Source of the DNA: Betaproteobacteria bacterium HGW-Betaproteobacteria-3
GTDB taxonomy: Bacteria; Pseudomonadota; Gammaproteobacteria; Burkholderiales; Burkholderiaceae_C
Direction: 5' to 3'
Length of the DNA: 64,000 nucleotides
NCBI GenBank assembly: GCA_002842205.1
Contig: PHCI01000003.1
Coordinates: forward strand, 124,001 to 188,000
The notes below the pieces were generated by a model that saw only the letters and a program-made list of their open reading frames with translations, searched no databases and had not been told where the DNA came from. This document shows, in pieces, positions 30,321 to 38,141 of this stretch. The stretch's first letter is position 1; every line of letters begins with the position of its first letter. The translations under genes were made by a program, and so were the position numbers.

Positions 30321-30370
30321 CAATGCTACTTTAAAAGTAGCAAAGTATTGCCATATGAAGGGGGCTAACG
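30321..30370. repeat. Repeat family A copy, contains stop codon of enoyl-CoA hydratase gene
   Basis: GCTACTTTAAAAGTAGC forms a hairpin, then AAAGTATTGCCATATGAAGG and GGGGCTAACGG follow. The minus-strand gene uses the CTA of GGGGGCTA as its TAG stop. Confidence 0.8.
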
Positions 30371-31222
30371 GTCGATTTCATTGAAAAAATGCAGATCAGA
30401 CAGTGATGTGAACGCGCCAGCGCGCTTTTCCTTCATCGCGGCCACCGCCTCGCGCACGTTTGCGTTGCTCCAGATCGCGCCCTGCACCCAGCCCATCTGC
30501 CGCAGACCGTCTTCCACCGTGTGGTCGCGCGTGTAGTGGATCACCTGCTTGGTGCCCCAGATCGCCACCGGCGGCTTGGCGGCGATCTCGCGGGCGCACT
30601 GCATCGCGGCGGCCAGCGCGGCTTCGGGCGTGTCCAGCACCTCGTTGACCAGCCCATAGGCCAGCGCCTTTTGCGCGCTCATGCGGCGCCCGGTGTAGGC
30701 GTATTCCTTGACCACCGCCTCGGGGATCAGTTTGGGCAGACGCTGCAGCGTGCCCACGTCGGCCACCATGCCGATGTTGATCTCCTGGATGCAGAAGAAC
30801 GCGTCGGCCGTGGCGTAGCGGATGCAGCACGCCGTGACCATGTCCACCGCGCCGCCAATGCAGCCGCCCTGGATGGCCACGACCACCGGAATGCGCAGCG
30901 TCTCCAGCCGCGTGAACGTGGCCTGCAGGTTGCCCAGCGTGTCAAAAATCGCGGCCCGGCCCTCGGGGCTTTGATCGTCCATGGCGATGGCGCCACCAAA
31001 CACCTCGAGCGCCATGCCCGCGCTGAAATGCTTGCCCGTGGACGACATCACCAGCACCCGCGCCTCGCCGCTGCGGTGCAGCTGCGCCAGCACCGCGTCC
31101 AGCTCACGCCAGAACGTCGGGTGCAGGGTGTTCATCGCCTCGGGGCGGTTCAGCACCAGGTGGGCAATGTGGTCGGAAACGGTGAGGGTGAAGCAGGTGA
31201 GGGGGTGGGTCAGGGGGTTCAT
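30365..31222 (-). CDS. Enoyl-CoA hydratase/isomerase family protein
   Basis: The 285-residue crotonase-fold protein has the oxyanion segments GKHFSAGMALEVF and VVVAIQGGCIGGAVDMVTAC. EINIGMVADVGTLQRLPKLI is close to the delta3,5-delta2,4-dienoyl-CoA isomerase type, with the Asp of VADVG at the second catalytic position. This would serve beta-oxidation of unsaturated acyl-CoAs, but the exact reaction is inferred. The C-terminal end is formed by a repeat A copy. Start ATG is that of MNPLTHPLTCF. It is divergent from the GFA gene. Confidence 0.88.
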   Translation of the reverse strand: MNPLTHPLTCFTLTVSDHIAHLVLNRPEAMNTLHPTFWRELDAVLAQLHRSGEARVLVMSSTGKHFSAGMALEVFGGAIAMDDQSPEGRAAIFDTLGNLQATFTRLETLRIPVVVAIQGGCIGGAVDMVTACCIRYATADAFFCIQEINIGMVADVGTLQRLPKLIPEAVVKEYAYTGRRMSAQKALAYGLVNEVLDTPEAALAAAMQCAREIAAKPPVAIWGTKQVIHYTRDHTVEDGLRQMGWVQGAIWSNANVREAVAAMKEKRAGAFTSLSDLHFFNEIDR

Positions 31223-31309
31223 GGGGGCACTGTAAACGGGTTCCGGTTGGGCGCGGTGTCGCGCACAATAACGCGCAGTGGGAATTCCAGCTTTTACCGG
31301 AGTTGAACG

Positions 31310-31744
31310 ATGCACATCGACGGCGCCTGCCATTGCGGAAAAATCAGCTTCACGGCGGTGATCGACCCGGCGCGGGTCATGGTGTGCCACTGCGTCGATT
31401 GCCAGGTGCTTTCGGGGGCGCCGTTTCGCGCGGTGGTGGCCGCCGCCATGGACACGCTGGTGCTGCGCGGGGACCCCAGGCGCTACGTCAAGGTGGCCCA
31501 GAGCGGCAACCCGCGCGCGCAGGTGTTTTGCCCCGATTGCGCCACACCACTGTTTGCCACGGCCCCCGAGAACGCGACCCAGGTCGTCATCCGGCTGGGC
31601 TGCGTGACACAACGGGCCGAACTGGCCCCCTCAGTGCAGATCTGGCAGCAGTCGGCCATGCCCTGGCTCGATGCACTGCACCAAGTGCCGGGCTCGCCGG
31701 ACCAAGCCGCGTTTTTGCCGGCGCCAATGCCCGCCAAGGGCTAG
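31310..31744 (+). CDS. GFA family zinc protein
   Basis: The 144-residue protein belongs to the GFA (glutathione-dependent formaldehyde-activating) family. Zinc ligands are in CHCGKISF, CHCVDCQVLSG and FCPDCATPLF. The family name does not prove formaldehyde chemistry; most members are uncharacterised. It is a monocistronic gene with GGAGTTGAACG before the ATG and a bidirectional terminator about 110 bp after it. It is the last ordinary gene before the restriction locus. Confidence 0.88.
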   Translation: MHIDGACHCGKISFTAVIDPARVMVCHCVDCQVLSGAPFRAVVAAAMDTLVLRGDPRRYVKVAQSGNPRAQVFCPDCATPLFATAPENATQVVIRLGCVTQRAELAPSVQIWQQSAMPWLDALHQVPGSPDQAAFLPAPMPAKG

Positions 31745-31853
31745 GTTAGGGCATCGCGGCCCGAAATTCCCTTTGCGCGGAAATCCATGAGGGTCCCGAT
31801 GGGGGCGTAAGAATCCGGCGCAGGCGGATCGGGGACATCCGAAAATTTCGGGC

Positions 31854-31883
31854 AAAAAAAACCAGCCACCAGGGCTGGTTTTT
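31854..31883. terminator. Bidirectional terminator left of the hsd locus
   Basis: AACCAGCC/GGCTGGTT arms with an A-run before and a T-run after. It lies between the GFA gene and hsdM and insulates the two. In the remaining 130 bp before hsdM I see no gene. Confidence 0.75.
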
Positions 31884-32016
31884 GTACGGATTTTGGTGCC
31901 TGGGTTTCCTGCACAAGTTGTTGGATCGGTAAATCTGTTTCGCAAAACCGCCATTTTCCTTGGGTTAAGCTTCTCCGCTTGTGCCGCACGGCACCAGGGC
32001 AAACCACAAGAATTCC

Positions 32017-34542
32017 ATGGCTATCAAGAAATCAGACCTCTATTCCTCCCTCTGGGCCTCTTGCAACGAGTTGCGCGGCGGCATGGATGCCAGCCAGTAC
32101 AAAGACTATGTGCTGTTTCTGCTGTTCATCAAATACATCAGCGACAAATACGGCAACAGCGACGACTTTGCCCCGCCGGTCACCATCCCCCCGGGGGCCA
32201 GCTTCACGGACATGATCGCCCTCAAGGGCAAGAGCGACATTGGCGACAAGATCAACACCCAGATCATCCAAGCCCTGATTGACGCTAACACCCGCCTGGC
32301 CCGCAGCGACTTTCCCAACTTCAACGACCCCGAAAAGCTGGGCGAAGGCCCGGCGCTGGTGGAGCGGCTGAGCAACCTGATTGGCATCTTTCAAAACCCG
32401 GTGCTCGACTTTTCGCAAAACCGTGCGGAGCATGACGATATTCTGGGCGATGCCTACGAGTTCTTGATGCGCCACTTTGCCAGCGAGAGCGGCAAGAGCA
32501 AGGGCCAGTTCTACACCCCGTCGGAGGTCAGCCGCATCATTGCCAAAGTGATTGGCATTGCGCCGGGCAACACCGTGGCATCCACCACCGCCTACGACCC
32601 CACCTGCGGCTCCGGCTCGCTCTTACTGAAGGTGGCAGCCGAGGCAGGCAAACACATTACGCTGGAAGGGCAAGAGAAAGACGTGACCACGGCGGGCTTG
32701 GCGCGCATGAACATGATCTTGCACGACTTCCCCACCGCCAACATACTGTCGGGCAATACGCTGGACTCGCCCAAGTTTAAAGACGGCGAACAACTGCGCA
32801 CCTATGACTATGTGGTCGCCAATCCACCGTTTTCTGACAAAAGCTGGAGCACCGGCCTGACGCCCGCCGCAGACCCCTACCAGCGCTTCGCCTGGGGCGT
32901 GCCACCCACCAAACAGGGCGACTACGCCTACCTGCTGCACATCATCCGCAGCATGAAAAGCGGCAGCGGCAAGGCCGCCTGCATCTTGCCCCACGGCGTG
33001 CTGTTTCGCGGCAATGCCGAGGCAGTGATTCGTGAGCAACTGGTGCGCTCGGGCATTCTCAAAGGCATCATCGGCCTGCCTGCCAACCTGTTTTATGGCA
33101 CGGGCATTCCGGCCTGCATCCTGGTGCTGGACAAAGAAAACGCCAACGCCCGCGCTGGCATCTTCATGGTCGATGCGTCCAAAGCTTTCATCAAAGACGG
33201 CAACAAAAACCGCCTGCGCGAGCAAGACATCCACAAAATTGTGGACACCTTCACCCGCCAGATGGAGGCCGACCCGAAGTACGCCCGCATGGTGCCGCGC
33301 AGCGAGATTGCCGACCCCAAGAACGACTACAACCTCAACCTGCCGCGCTACATCGACAGCACCGCCCCCGAAGACCTGCAAGACATTGACGGCCACCTGC
33401 GCGGTGGCATCCCCACGCGCGACCTGGACGCCCCCGACAACGCCCTGGCCGCCTACTGGCAGGTGCTGCCCGGTGTGCGCGCCGCCCTTTTCTCCCCTCG
33501 CCCTCTGGGAGAGGGGCTGGGGGTGAGGGAACGACCCGGCTACACTTATCTGCGCCTGCCCATCGCCGAAGTCAAGCCAGCCATCTTTGGCCATGCCGAA
33601 TTCACCGCCTTCAACCAGGCCGCCACCCAACGCTTTGCACAGTGGCGCACTGCCGCCACCCAGCAGTTCACCGCCTTCGGCAAGGGCGGCCACCCCAAGG
33701 CGCTGATTGAGGCCACGGCCGAGGCCCTGCTCACCACCTTCAAGCCTGCCAAACTGCACGACGCCTACGACATCTACCAGCACCTGATGGACTACTGGGC
33801 CAGCGTGCTGCAAGACGACACCTACCTGATCGCCGCTGACGGCTGGGTGCAAGGCGCGCAACCGCGTGAAGTGAAACAGGTCAAAGACAAAAACAACAAA
33901 CTCGTCTGGCCCGAGCCGCACGACTACCTGAAGGGCAAACGCCGCTTCAAGTCCGACCTGGTGCCCGCCAGCATCTTGGTTGCCAAATACTTCGCCCCCG
34001 AGCGCGCCGCCATTGACGCGCTGGACAACCTGCTGGCCACGCTGGAGCAGCAACTCGACGAAATGCTGGAAGAACACAGCGGTGAGGACGGCCTGCTGGC
34101 CGAGGTGATTGAGGGCGAAGGCGACAAACAGAAGATCAGCGCCAAAGCCGTCAAGGCCCGGCTCAAAGATGTAGCCAAAGACGCAGACTACGCCGACGAG
34201 CGCAAAGTGCTCACCGCCTATGCCGCTGTGCTGGACCAGCAAGCCGCCGCCAAAACCAAGCTCAAAGCTGCACAAGAGGCGCTGGACGCAAAGATCGACG
34301 CCAAATACCCCAAGCTCACCGAGGCAGACATCAAAACCCTGGTGGTGGACGACAAGTGGATGGCGCACCTGTCCAGCGCCGTGCAGGGCGAGCTGGACCG
34401 CGTGTCGCAAACCCTCACCGGACGCATCCGCGAGCTGGCCGAACGCTACGCCACCCCGCTGCCAAAGCTCACCGACGAGGTGGCCACACTCGCCGCCCGG
34501 GTGGACGAACACCTCAAACGCATGGGGGCGGTATGGAACTGA
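32017..34542 (+). CDS. hsdM: Type I restriction system DNA methylase subunit HsdM
   Basis: This is the modification subunit that methylates adenine with HsdS. The N-terminal helical HsdM_N domain (LYSSLWASCNELRGGMDASQ) leads to the N6-methylase domain. The SAM site is DPTCGSGSLL at about residue 194, and the catalytic NPPF is at about 269. At 841 residues it is longer than EcoKI HsdM (529) because of a long C-terminal region with coiled coils. Residues about 491-506 (FSPRPLGEGLGVRERP) are encoded by an inserted repeat C. ATG 32017 starts MAIKKSDLYSS; its TGA overlaps the next small frame. Confidence 0.94.
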   Translation: MAIKKSDLYSSLWASCNELRGGMDASQYKDYVLFLLFIKYISDKYGNSDDFAPPVTIPPGASFTDMIALKGKSDIGDKINTQIIQALIDANTRLARSDFPNFNDPEKLGEGPALVERLSNLIGIFQNPVLDFSQNRAEHDDILGDAYEFLMRHFASESGKSKGQFYTPSEVSRIIAKVIGIAPGNTVASTTAYDPTCGSGSLLLKVAAEAGKHITLEGQEKDVTTAGLARMNMILHDFPTANILSGNTLDSPKFKDGEQLRTYDYVVANPPFSDKSWSTGLTPAADPYQRFAWGVPPTKQGDYAYLLHIIRSMKSGSGKAACILPHGVLFRGNAEAVIREQLVRSGILKGIIGLPANLFYGTGIPACILVLDKENANARAGIFMVDASKAFIKDGNKNRLREQDIHKIVDTFTRQMEADPKYARMVPRSEIADPKNDYNLNLPRYIDSTAPEDLQDIDGHLRGGIPTRDLDAPDNALAAYWQVLPGVRAALFSPRPLGEGLGVRERPGYTYLRLPIAEVKPAIFGHAEFTAFNQAATQRFAQWRTAATQQFTAFGKGGHPKALIEATAEALLTTFKPAKLHDAYDIYQHLMDYWASVLQDDTYLIAADGWVQGAQPREVKQVKDKNNKLVWPEPHDYLKGKRRFKSDLVPASILVAKYFAPERAAIDALDNLLATLEQQLDEMLEEHSGEDGLLAEVIEGEGDKQKISAKAVKARLKDVAKDADYADERKVLTAYAAVLDQQAAAKTKLKAAQEALDAKIDAKYPKLTEADIKTLVVDDKWMAHLSSAVQGELDRVSQTLTGRIRELAERYATPLPKLTDEVATLAARVDEHLKRMGAVWN
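33489..33532. repeat. Repeat family C inside hsdM
   Basis: TTTCTCCCCTCGCCCTCTGG then GAGAGGGGCTGGGGGTGAGG is a palindromic repeat of a type found dispersed in many proteobacteria. It is read in frame between the methylase domain and the C-terminal region of HsdM. Confidence 0.8.
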
Positions 34543-34700
34543 GCACCGACAAGGGTTACCTCGACCTGCTCCAAAACATATCCGACACCGACACCCAGGG
34601 CCGTATCAGGGCGGTGCAGGCGGTCAACAGCCACATCACGCAAACCTATTGGCAGGTGGGGCGGCAATACCGCGTCACCCTGTGTGTACCGAGCTTGTAA
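34533..34700 (+). pseudogene. DUF1016 (PDDEXK nuclease family) N-terminal fragment
   Basis: The 55-residue frame MELSTDKGYLDLLQNISDTD...RIRAVQAVNSHITQTYWQVG matches the first helices of DUF1016/YhcG proteins, which carry an N-terminal DUF1016_N domain and a C-terminal PD-(D/E)xK nuclease. It then runs out as RQYRVTLCVPSL and stops. The rest of the expected 330-residue gene is absent; mntA begins 35 bp later. The ATG overlaps the hsdM stop. I read it as the stub left when the MntA/HepT pair or a deletion removed the remainder. Confidence 0.7.
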
Positions 34701-34734
34701 ACTGAAACAACTTTTCACCCTTGGATAGAAATTG

Positions 34735-35028
34735 ATGAAACCCTCTGAAGCACTGGCATTGCACCGTTCTGCAATTCGATCAGTCGTCGAAAGGAATGAC
34801 GCCTGCAACCCGCGCGTGTTTGGGTCCGTCCTGCATGGCGACGATACGGAAAATAGTGATCTCGATCTCCTGGTCGATCCCATTGATGATCGGACATCCC
34901 TTGTCAGCTTGGTCAGAATCAAGCGTGAGATCGAACAAATTCTCGGCATCAAGGCCGACATACAAACACCCATGTCGCTTCATGAGCGATTTCGGGCGAC
35001 CATATTGCGTGAGGCAATCCCGGTATGA
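34735..35028 (+). CDS. mntA: MntA-type nucleotidyltransferase antitoxin
   Basis: The 97-residue protein has the minimal nucleotidyltransferase signature: GSVLHGD (about 30-36) and SDLDLLVD (Ser41, Asp42, Asp44). In MntA/HepT pairs the MntA enzyme AMPylates HepT to silence its RNase. Start ATG 34735 follows TTGGATAGAAATTG. Its TGA overlaps the hepT ATG (ATGA). It stands between the DUF1016 stub and hsdS in the restriction operon. Confidence 0.9.
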   Translation: MKPSEALALHRSAIRSVVERNDACNPRVFGSVLHGDDTENSDLDLLVDPIDDRTSLVSLVRIKREIEQILGIKADIQTPMSLHERFRATILREAIPV

Positions 35029-35396
35029 ACAAAGTTCACCAAAAGGTGTCTGGCCGTGTGGAGCACATGCTGGAAGCCGCCCAAAACGCAAGAGCAGACA
35101 TTGGTGAGCTTGGCAAAGAACAGTTTTTGACCGATGGCAAAACACAACGCGCCGTCATTGAAAGCATTGTTGTCATTGGTGAGGCCGCCAACAAGATCAT
35201 GGGAATAGACCCCACCATCGCGCAAAGCCACCCCCATCTTTGGCAGCAATTGCGTGATGCCTACGATATGAGAATTGTGCTAACGCACGAGTATTTTCGG
35301 GTGGATCCGCTGATCGTCTGGAACACGGTTCAAAACGCATTGCCTGGAATCGAAAAATTGCTGGTCGAGTTTGCCGCAGAGTATGCAGACAAATAG
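35025..35396 (+). CDS. hepT: HepT-type HEPN ribonuclease toxin (DUF86)
   Basis: The 123-residue helical protein has the HEPN RNase motif RX4HxY at Arg83-His88-Tyr90 in DMRIVLTHEYF. FLTDGKTQRAVIESIVVIGEAANKI is the typical DUF86 helix before it. HEPN toxins cleave RNA; HepT is held inactive by its partner MntA. The motif residues are intact, so an active toxin is expected. A repeat A copy and the hsdS gene follow. Confidence 0.92.
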   Translation: MNKVHQKVSGRVEHMLEAAQNARADIGELGKEQFLTDGKTQRAVIESIVVIGEAANKIMGIDPTIAQSHPHLWQQLRDAYDMRIVLTHEYFRVDPLIVWNTVQNALPGIEKLLVEFAAEYADK

Positions 35397-35428
35397 AACC
35401 TTGCTCCAAGGTTCAGCGCGACTTGATG

Positions 35429-35495
35429 GCGCTACTATTTTGATAGCTGCTTTGGCACGTTCTACGAGGGCTAGAGACCGATTTGGCATAAATTT
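35429..35495. repeat. Repeat family A copy between hepT and hsdS
   Basis: GCTACTATTTTGATAGCTGC then TTTGGCACGTTCTACGAGGG and CTAGAGACC. The hairpin GCTACTA/TGATAGC is clear. This is the form of the family I recall most strongly from other Comamonadaceae genomes. Confidence 0.85.
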
Positions 35496-35552
35496 TGGCT
35501 GGCAATGGTCATTTGATCGGTCTTTGGCGGCTGCGTTGCGGGTGAGTTCGGT

Positions 35553-36818
35553 ATGAGCGCGGGATTGCGGGCTGGGTACAAACAGACGGAGGTGGGGGTG
35601 ATTCCGGAGGATTGGGAAACAAAAACGCTTGGGGAGGTAGGCGAAGCGTTGATTGGCCTGACATACAAGCCTGAGGATGTCCGCAGATATGGAACGCTTG
35701 TACTCAGGTCGTCGAATATTCAGGAAGGCGTACTGTGCTTTGATGACAACGTGTTCGTTGAAAAAGAAATCAACGAACGGATCATGGTGCGCCCAGGCGA
35801 CATTTTGATTTGCGTCCGAAACGGCAGCCGAAACCTCATTGGTAAGACCGCGTTGCTGGACGAACGCACCGTTGGCATGACGTTTGGTGCTTTCATGGCT
35901 GTCTTTCGCAGTCCAGTCGGGAGGTTCATCAATTACCTCTTTCAGTCCGACATTCTGAAACGGCAGATCAATGAGCACCTCGGTGCCACGATCAACCAAA
36001 TAACAAACGGGAGCATCAACTCCTTTCAGATTCCGCTGCCGCCTACCGAGTCCGAACAACGCGCCATCGCCGCAGCCTTGAGTGATGTGGATGCGCTGCT
36101 GGGCGGACTGGATAGGCTCATCGCCAAGAAGCAGGGCCTCAAAGTAGCCGCCATGCAGCAACTCCTCACCGGCCAAACCCGCCTCCCCGGATTCAGTGGG
36201 GAGTGGGAGGTGAAGCGGTTGGGGGATTTGGGCTCGATTTATGGCGGATTGACCGGCAAGACAAAGGCTGACTTTGGCGAAGGCGCGGCGCAATACATCA
36301 CTTTCATGAACGTCATGTCGAACGTGGTGATTGACTGCGAAATATTTGATCGCGTAAGGGTGTCTCCCGCCGAGACCCAGAATCGCGCAAAGAAAGGCGA
36401 CCTATTCTTCAATGGTTCATCAGAGACGCCTGAAGAAGTCGCGATGTGTGCAGTCCTACTCGAAGATGTGCAGGACGTTTACTTGAACAGTTTCTGTTTT
36501 GGCTTCCGGTTCCGAGAAGACGTAGCAGCGGACGGTGTTTTCTTTGCCTACTATTTGAGAAGCAAGGAAGGCCGCGAATTGATGAAGTCCCTTGCACAAG
36601 GTTCGACGCGCTACAACCTGTCCAAGGTTGCGCTGCTAAATTCATCGCTCCGGTTGCCCGCGCACTCCGAACAAACCGCCACCGCCGCAGTCCTCTCCGA
36701 CATGGACACCGAACTCGCCGCCCTGCAAGCGCGCCGCAGCAAAACCCAGGCCCTCAAGCAGGCCATGATGCAGGAGCTGCTGACCGGCAGAATCCGGCTG
36801 GTACCCACTTCAAGTTGA
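35553..36818 (+). CDS. hsdS: Type I restriction system specificity subunit HsdS
   Basis: The 421-residue protein has two target recognition domains, each followed by a conserved helix. TRD1 spans about 20-160 and TRD2 about 215-385. The matching links are LPPTESEQRAIAAALSDVDAL and LPAHSEQTATAAVLSDMDTEL, followed by KKQGLKVAAMQQLLTGQTRL and KTQALKQAMMQELLTGRIRL. Such internal symmetry allows half-subunit exchange between systems. TRD2 DNA is lower in GC than its flanks, a sign of TRD exchange. Start ATG 35553. Confidence 0.93.
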   Translation: MSAGLRAGYKQTEVGVIPEDWETKTLGEVGEALIGLTYKPEDVRRYGTLVLRSSNIQEGVLCFDDNVFVEKEINERIMVRPGDILICVRNGSRNLIGKTALLDERTVGMTFGAFMAVFRSPVGRFINYLFQSDILKRQINEHLGATINQITNGSINSFQIPLPPTESEQRAIAAALSDVDALLGGLDRLIAKKQGLKVAAMQQLLTGQTRLPGFSGEWEVKRLGDLGSIYGGLTGKTKADFGEGAAQYITFMNVMSNVVIDCEIFDRVRVSPAETQNRAKKGDLFFNGSSETPEEVAMCAVLLEDVQDVYLNSFCFGFRFREDVAADGVFFAYYLRSKEGRELMKSLAQGSTRYNLSKVALLNSSLRLPAHSEQTATAAVLSDMDTELAALQARRSKTQALKQAMMQELLTGRIRLVPTSS

Positions 36819-36825
36819 AAAAAAC

Positions 36826-38109
36826 ATGGACGCTCGAATAATTTTCCCCAATGGGCACTACCCGGGCAACCTTTTGTGGAATAAGACAGAAGCGCTAGAG
36901 AGGGAGACCGCCATTGCAGATTCATTGTCCCTGATTCGGTTAAAGAACTATTGGGCAAGTGCATACCCAGAAGGTGATGGCGTAACCTTCACCGATGAAA
37001 ATAAGCGCAGTGATGCCGACGTACTGAAGGACTTCACTAACTGCTTTCAGTGGCTTGACATTGCGGTTGGGCAGACTAAGAACGCAAATTTTGAACTTGC
37101 TGACTTAGAGGGCGATGCAGAAATGCAGTGCACGGTCATCGTTCCTTTGTCAAAGCTTAAGATTGAAGAGACATTCTCAATCGGTGATTTTCGGTTCGTT
37201 TGCAATAAGGAATTCGACTCCGAACCGCATGAACGTCTTGGCGATTTCGATTGTGAGTACGTAGAGTTTAAAACTCAAATGCTTTATAAGGACCTTCTTC
37301 GGGCCAACTCATCTTTAGATCACAACAACTACGTCATCAATAAATGTCTTGCGATGGCCGAAAGTGCGATGGATTTGGTTCGGTATCAGTTCTCTTCTTT
37401 CTTAAAGCCGCATTTCACCCCCAATCCCGCTGGGCAGCTTGTTGACGGCTTTTATGCGATTGAGATAATTCCTGAAGAGCGGACACATATCAAGCCTATT
37501 TCATTGAGTGGAATAAGCAAACCTATTTCGGTATCAAACAACTGGCTTGGACCAGAAATTGAAGAGCCGGTGAATCGCGGAATTGGTTATTTGGTGGAGA
37601 TTCTCAAGGGGCGAAGCGATCAGCTTGCTTTAGGAGTCAAATCTGCGCTCAGAGCATCTCGACAGTCTTTTTATGCGCTGGGGGATGAATCCAAATTTCT
37701 CAACCTTGTGTTCGCGTTAGATGGTCTAGTTGCTCCTGGAAAATGGACGGGGTGGGAGCACCGCACCTACATTGCAGCTCTTTTGTCTAGCGGAAGCAAA
37801 TCAGCCTTCAAATCCAAACTGATGCGTTATGACGAGCTATACGAAATACGCAACCGACTCGTACATGGCGGTGCAGATTTCTACGAGATTGATTGCAATC
37901 CTGCCCAAGCTTGCCAAGACATTTATTGGTACATCTGCGAGTTAGTGACACTGATTGAATCAAATGACTTTCAAATCACAACGGACCTACACCTTCACGC
38001 AAGAAACTTGCTTAGCCAACAAGGCTTCAAAGTTGTCTACACGGAAGTCATCAATGATGTTAGCGCTCGGCGGAGCCGTAAACCGAAGATTCCGTCATGG
38101 GTGCTGTGA
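36826..38109 (+). CDS. Uncharacterised protein with C-terminal ApeA-like HEPN motif
   Basis: I do not recognise the full 427-residue protein. The first 230 residues are mixed alpha/beta without a known motif. The C-terminal 170 are helical: KFLNLVFALDGLVAPGKWTG, HRTYIAALLSS and YDELYEIRNRLVHGGADF. The last holds an RX4H motif (Arg342-Asn-Arg-Leu-Val-His347) in the context seen in ApeA-like HEPN domains, which are RNA-cutting or abortive defence effectors. The gene is clearly lower in GC than hsdM and hsdR and uses AT-ending codons, a sign of separate origin. It starts seven bases after the hsdS stop, so it is expressed with it. Confidence 0.8.
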   Translation: MDARIIFPNGHYPGNLLWNKTEALERETAIADSLSLIRLKNYWASAYPEGDGVTFTDENKRSDADVLKDFTNCFQWLDIAVGQTKNANFELADLEGDAEMQCTVIVPLSKLKIEETFSIGDFRFVCNKEFDSEPHERLGDFDCEYVEFKTQMLYKDLLRANSSLDHNNYVINKCLAMAESAMDLVRYQFSSFLKPHFTPNPAGQLVDGFYAIEIIPEERTHIKPISLSGISKPISVSNNWLGPEIEEPVNRGIGYLVEILKGRSDQLALGVKSALRASRQSFYALGDESKFLNLVFALDGLVAPGKWTGWEHRTYIAALLSSGSKSAFKSKLMRYDELYEIRNRLVHGGADFYEIDCNPAQACQDIYWYICELVTLIESNDFQITTDLHLHARNLLSQQGFKVVYTEVINDVSARRSRKPKIPSWVL

Positions 38110-38141
38110 ATGCGAACCACATGCGCGCAGGACCTTACTCC

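Noticed and set aside
31741-32007. 88-codon minus-strand open frame left of hsdM
   Set aside because: It crosses a bidirectional terminator, has no ribosome-binding site and matches no family I know.
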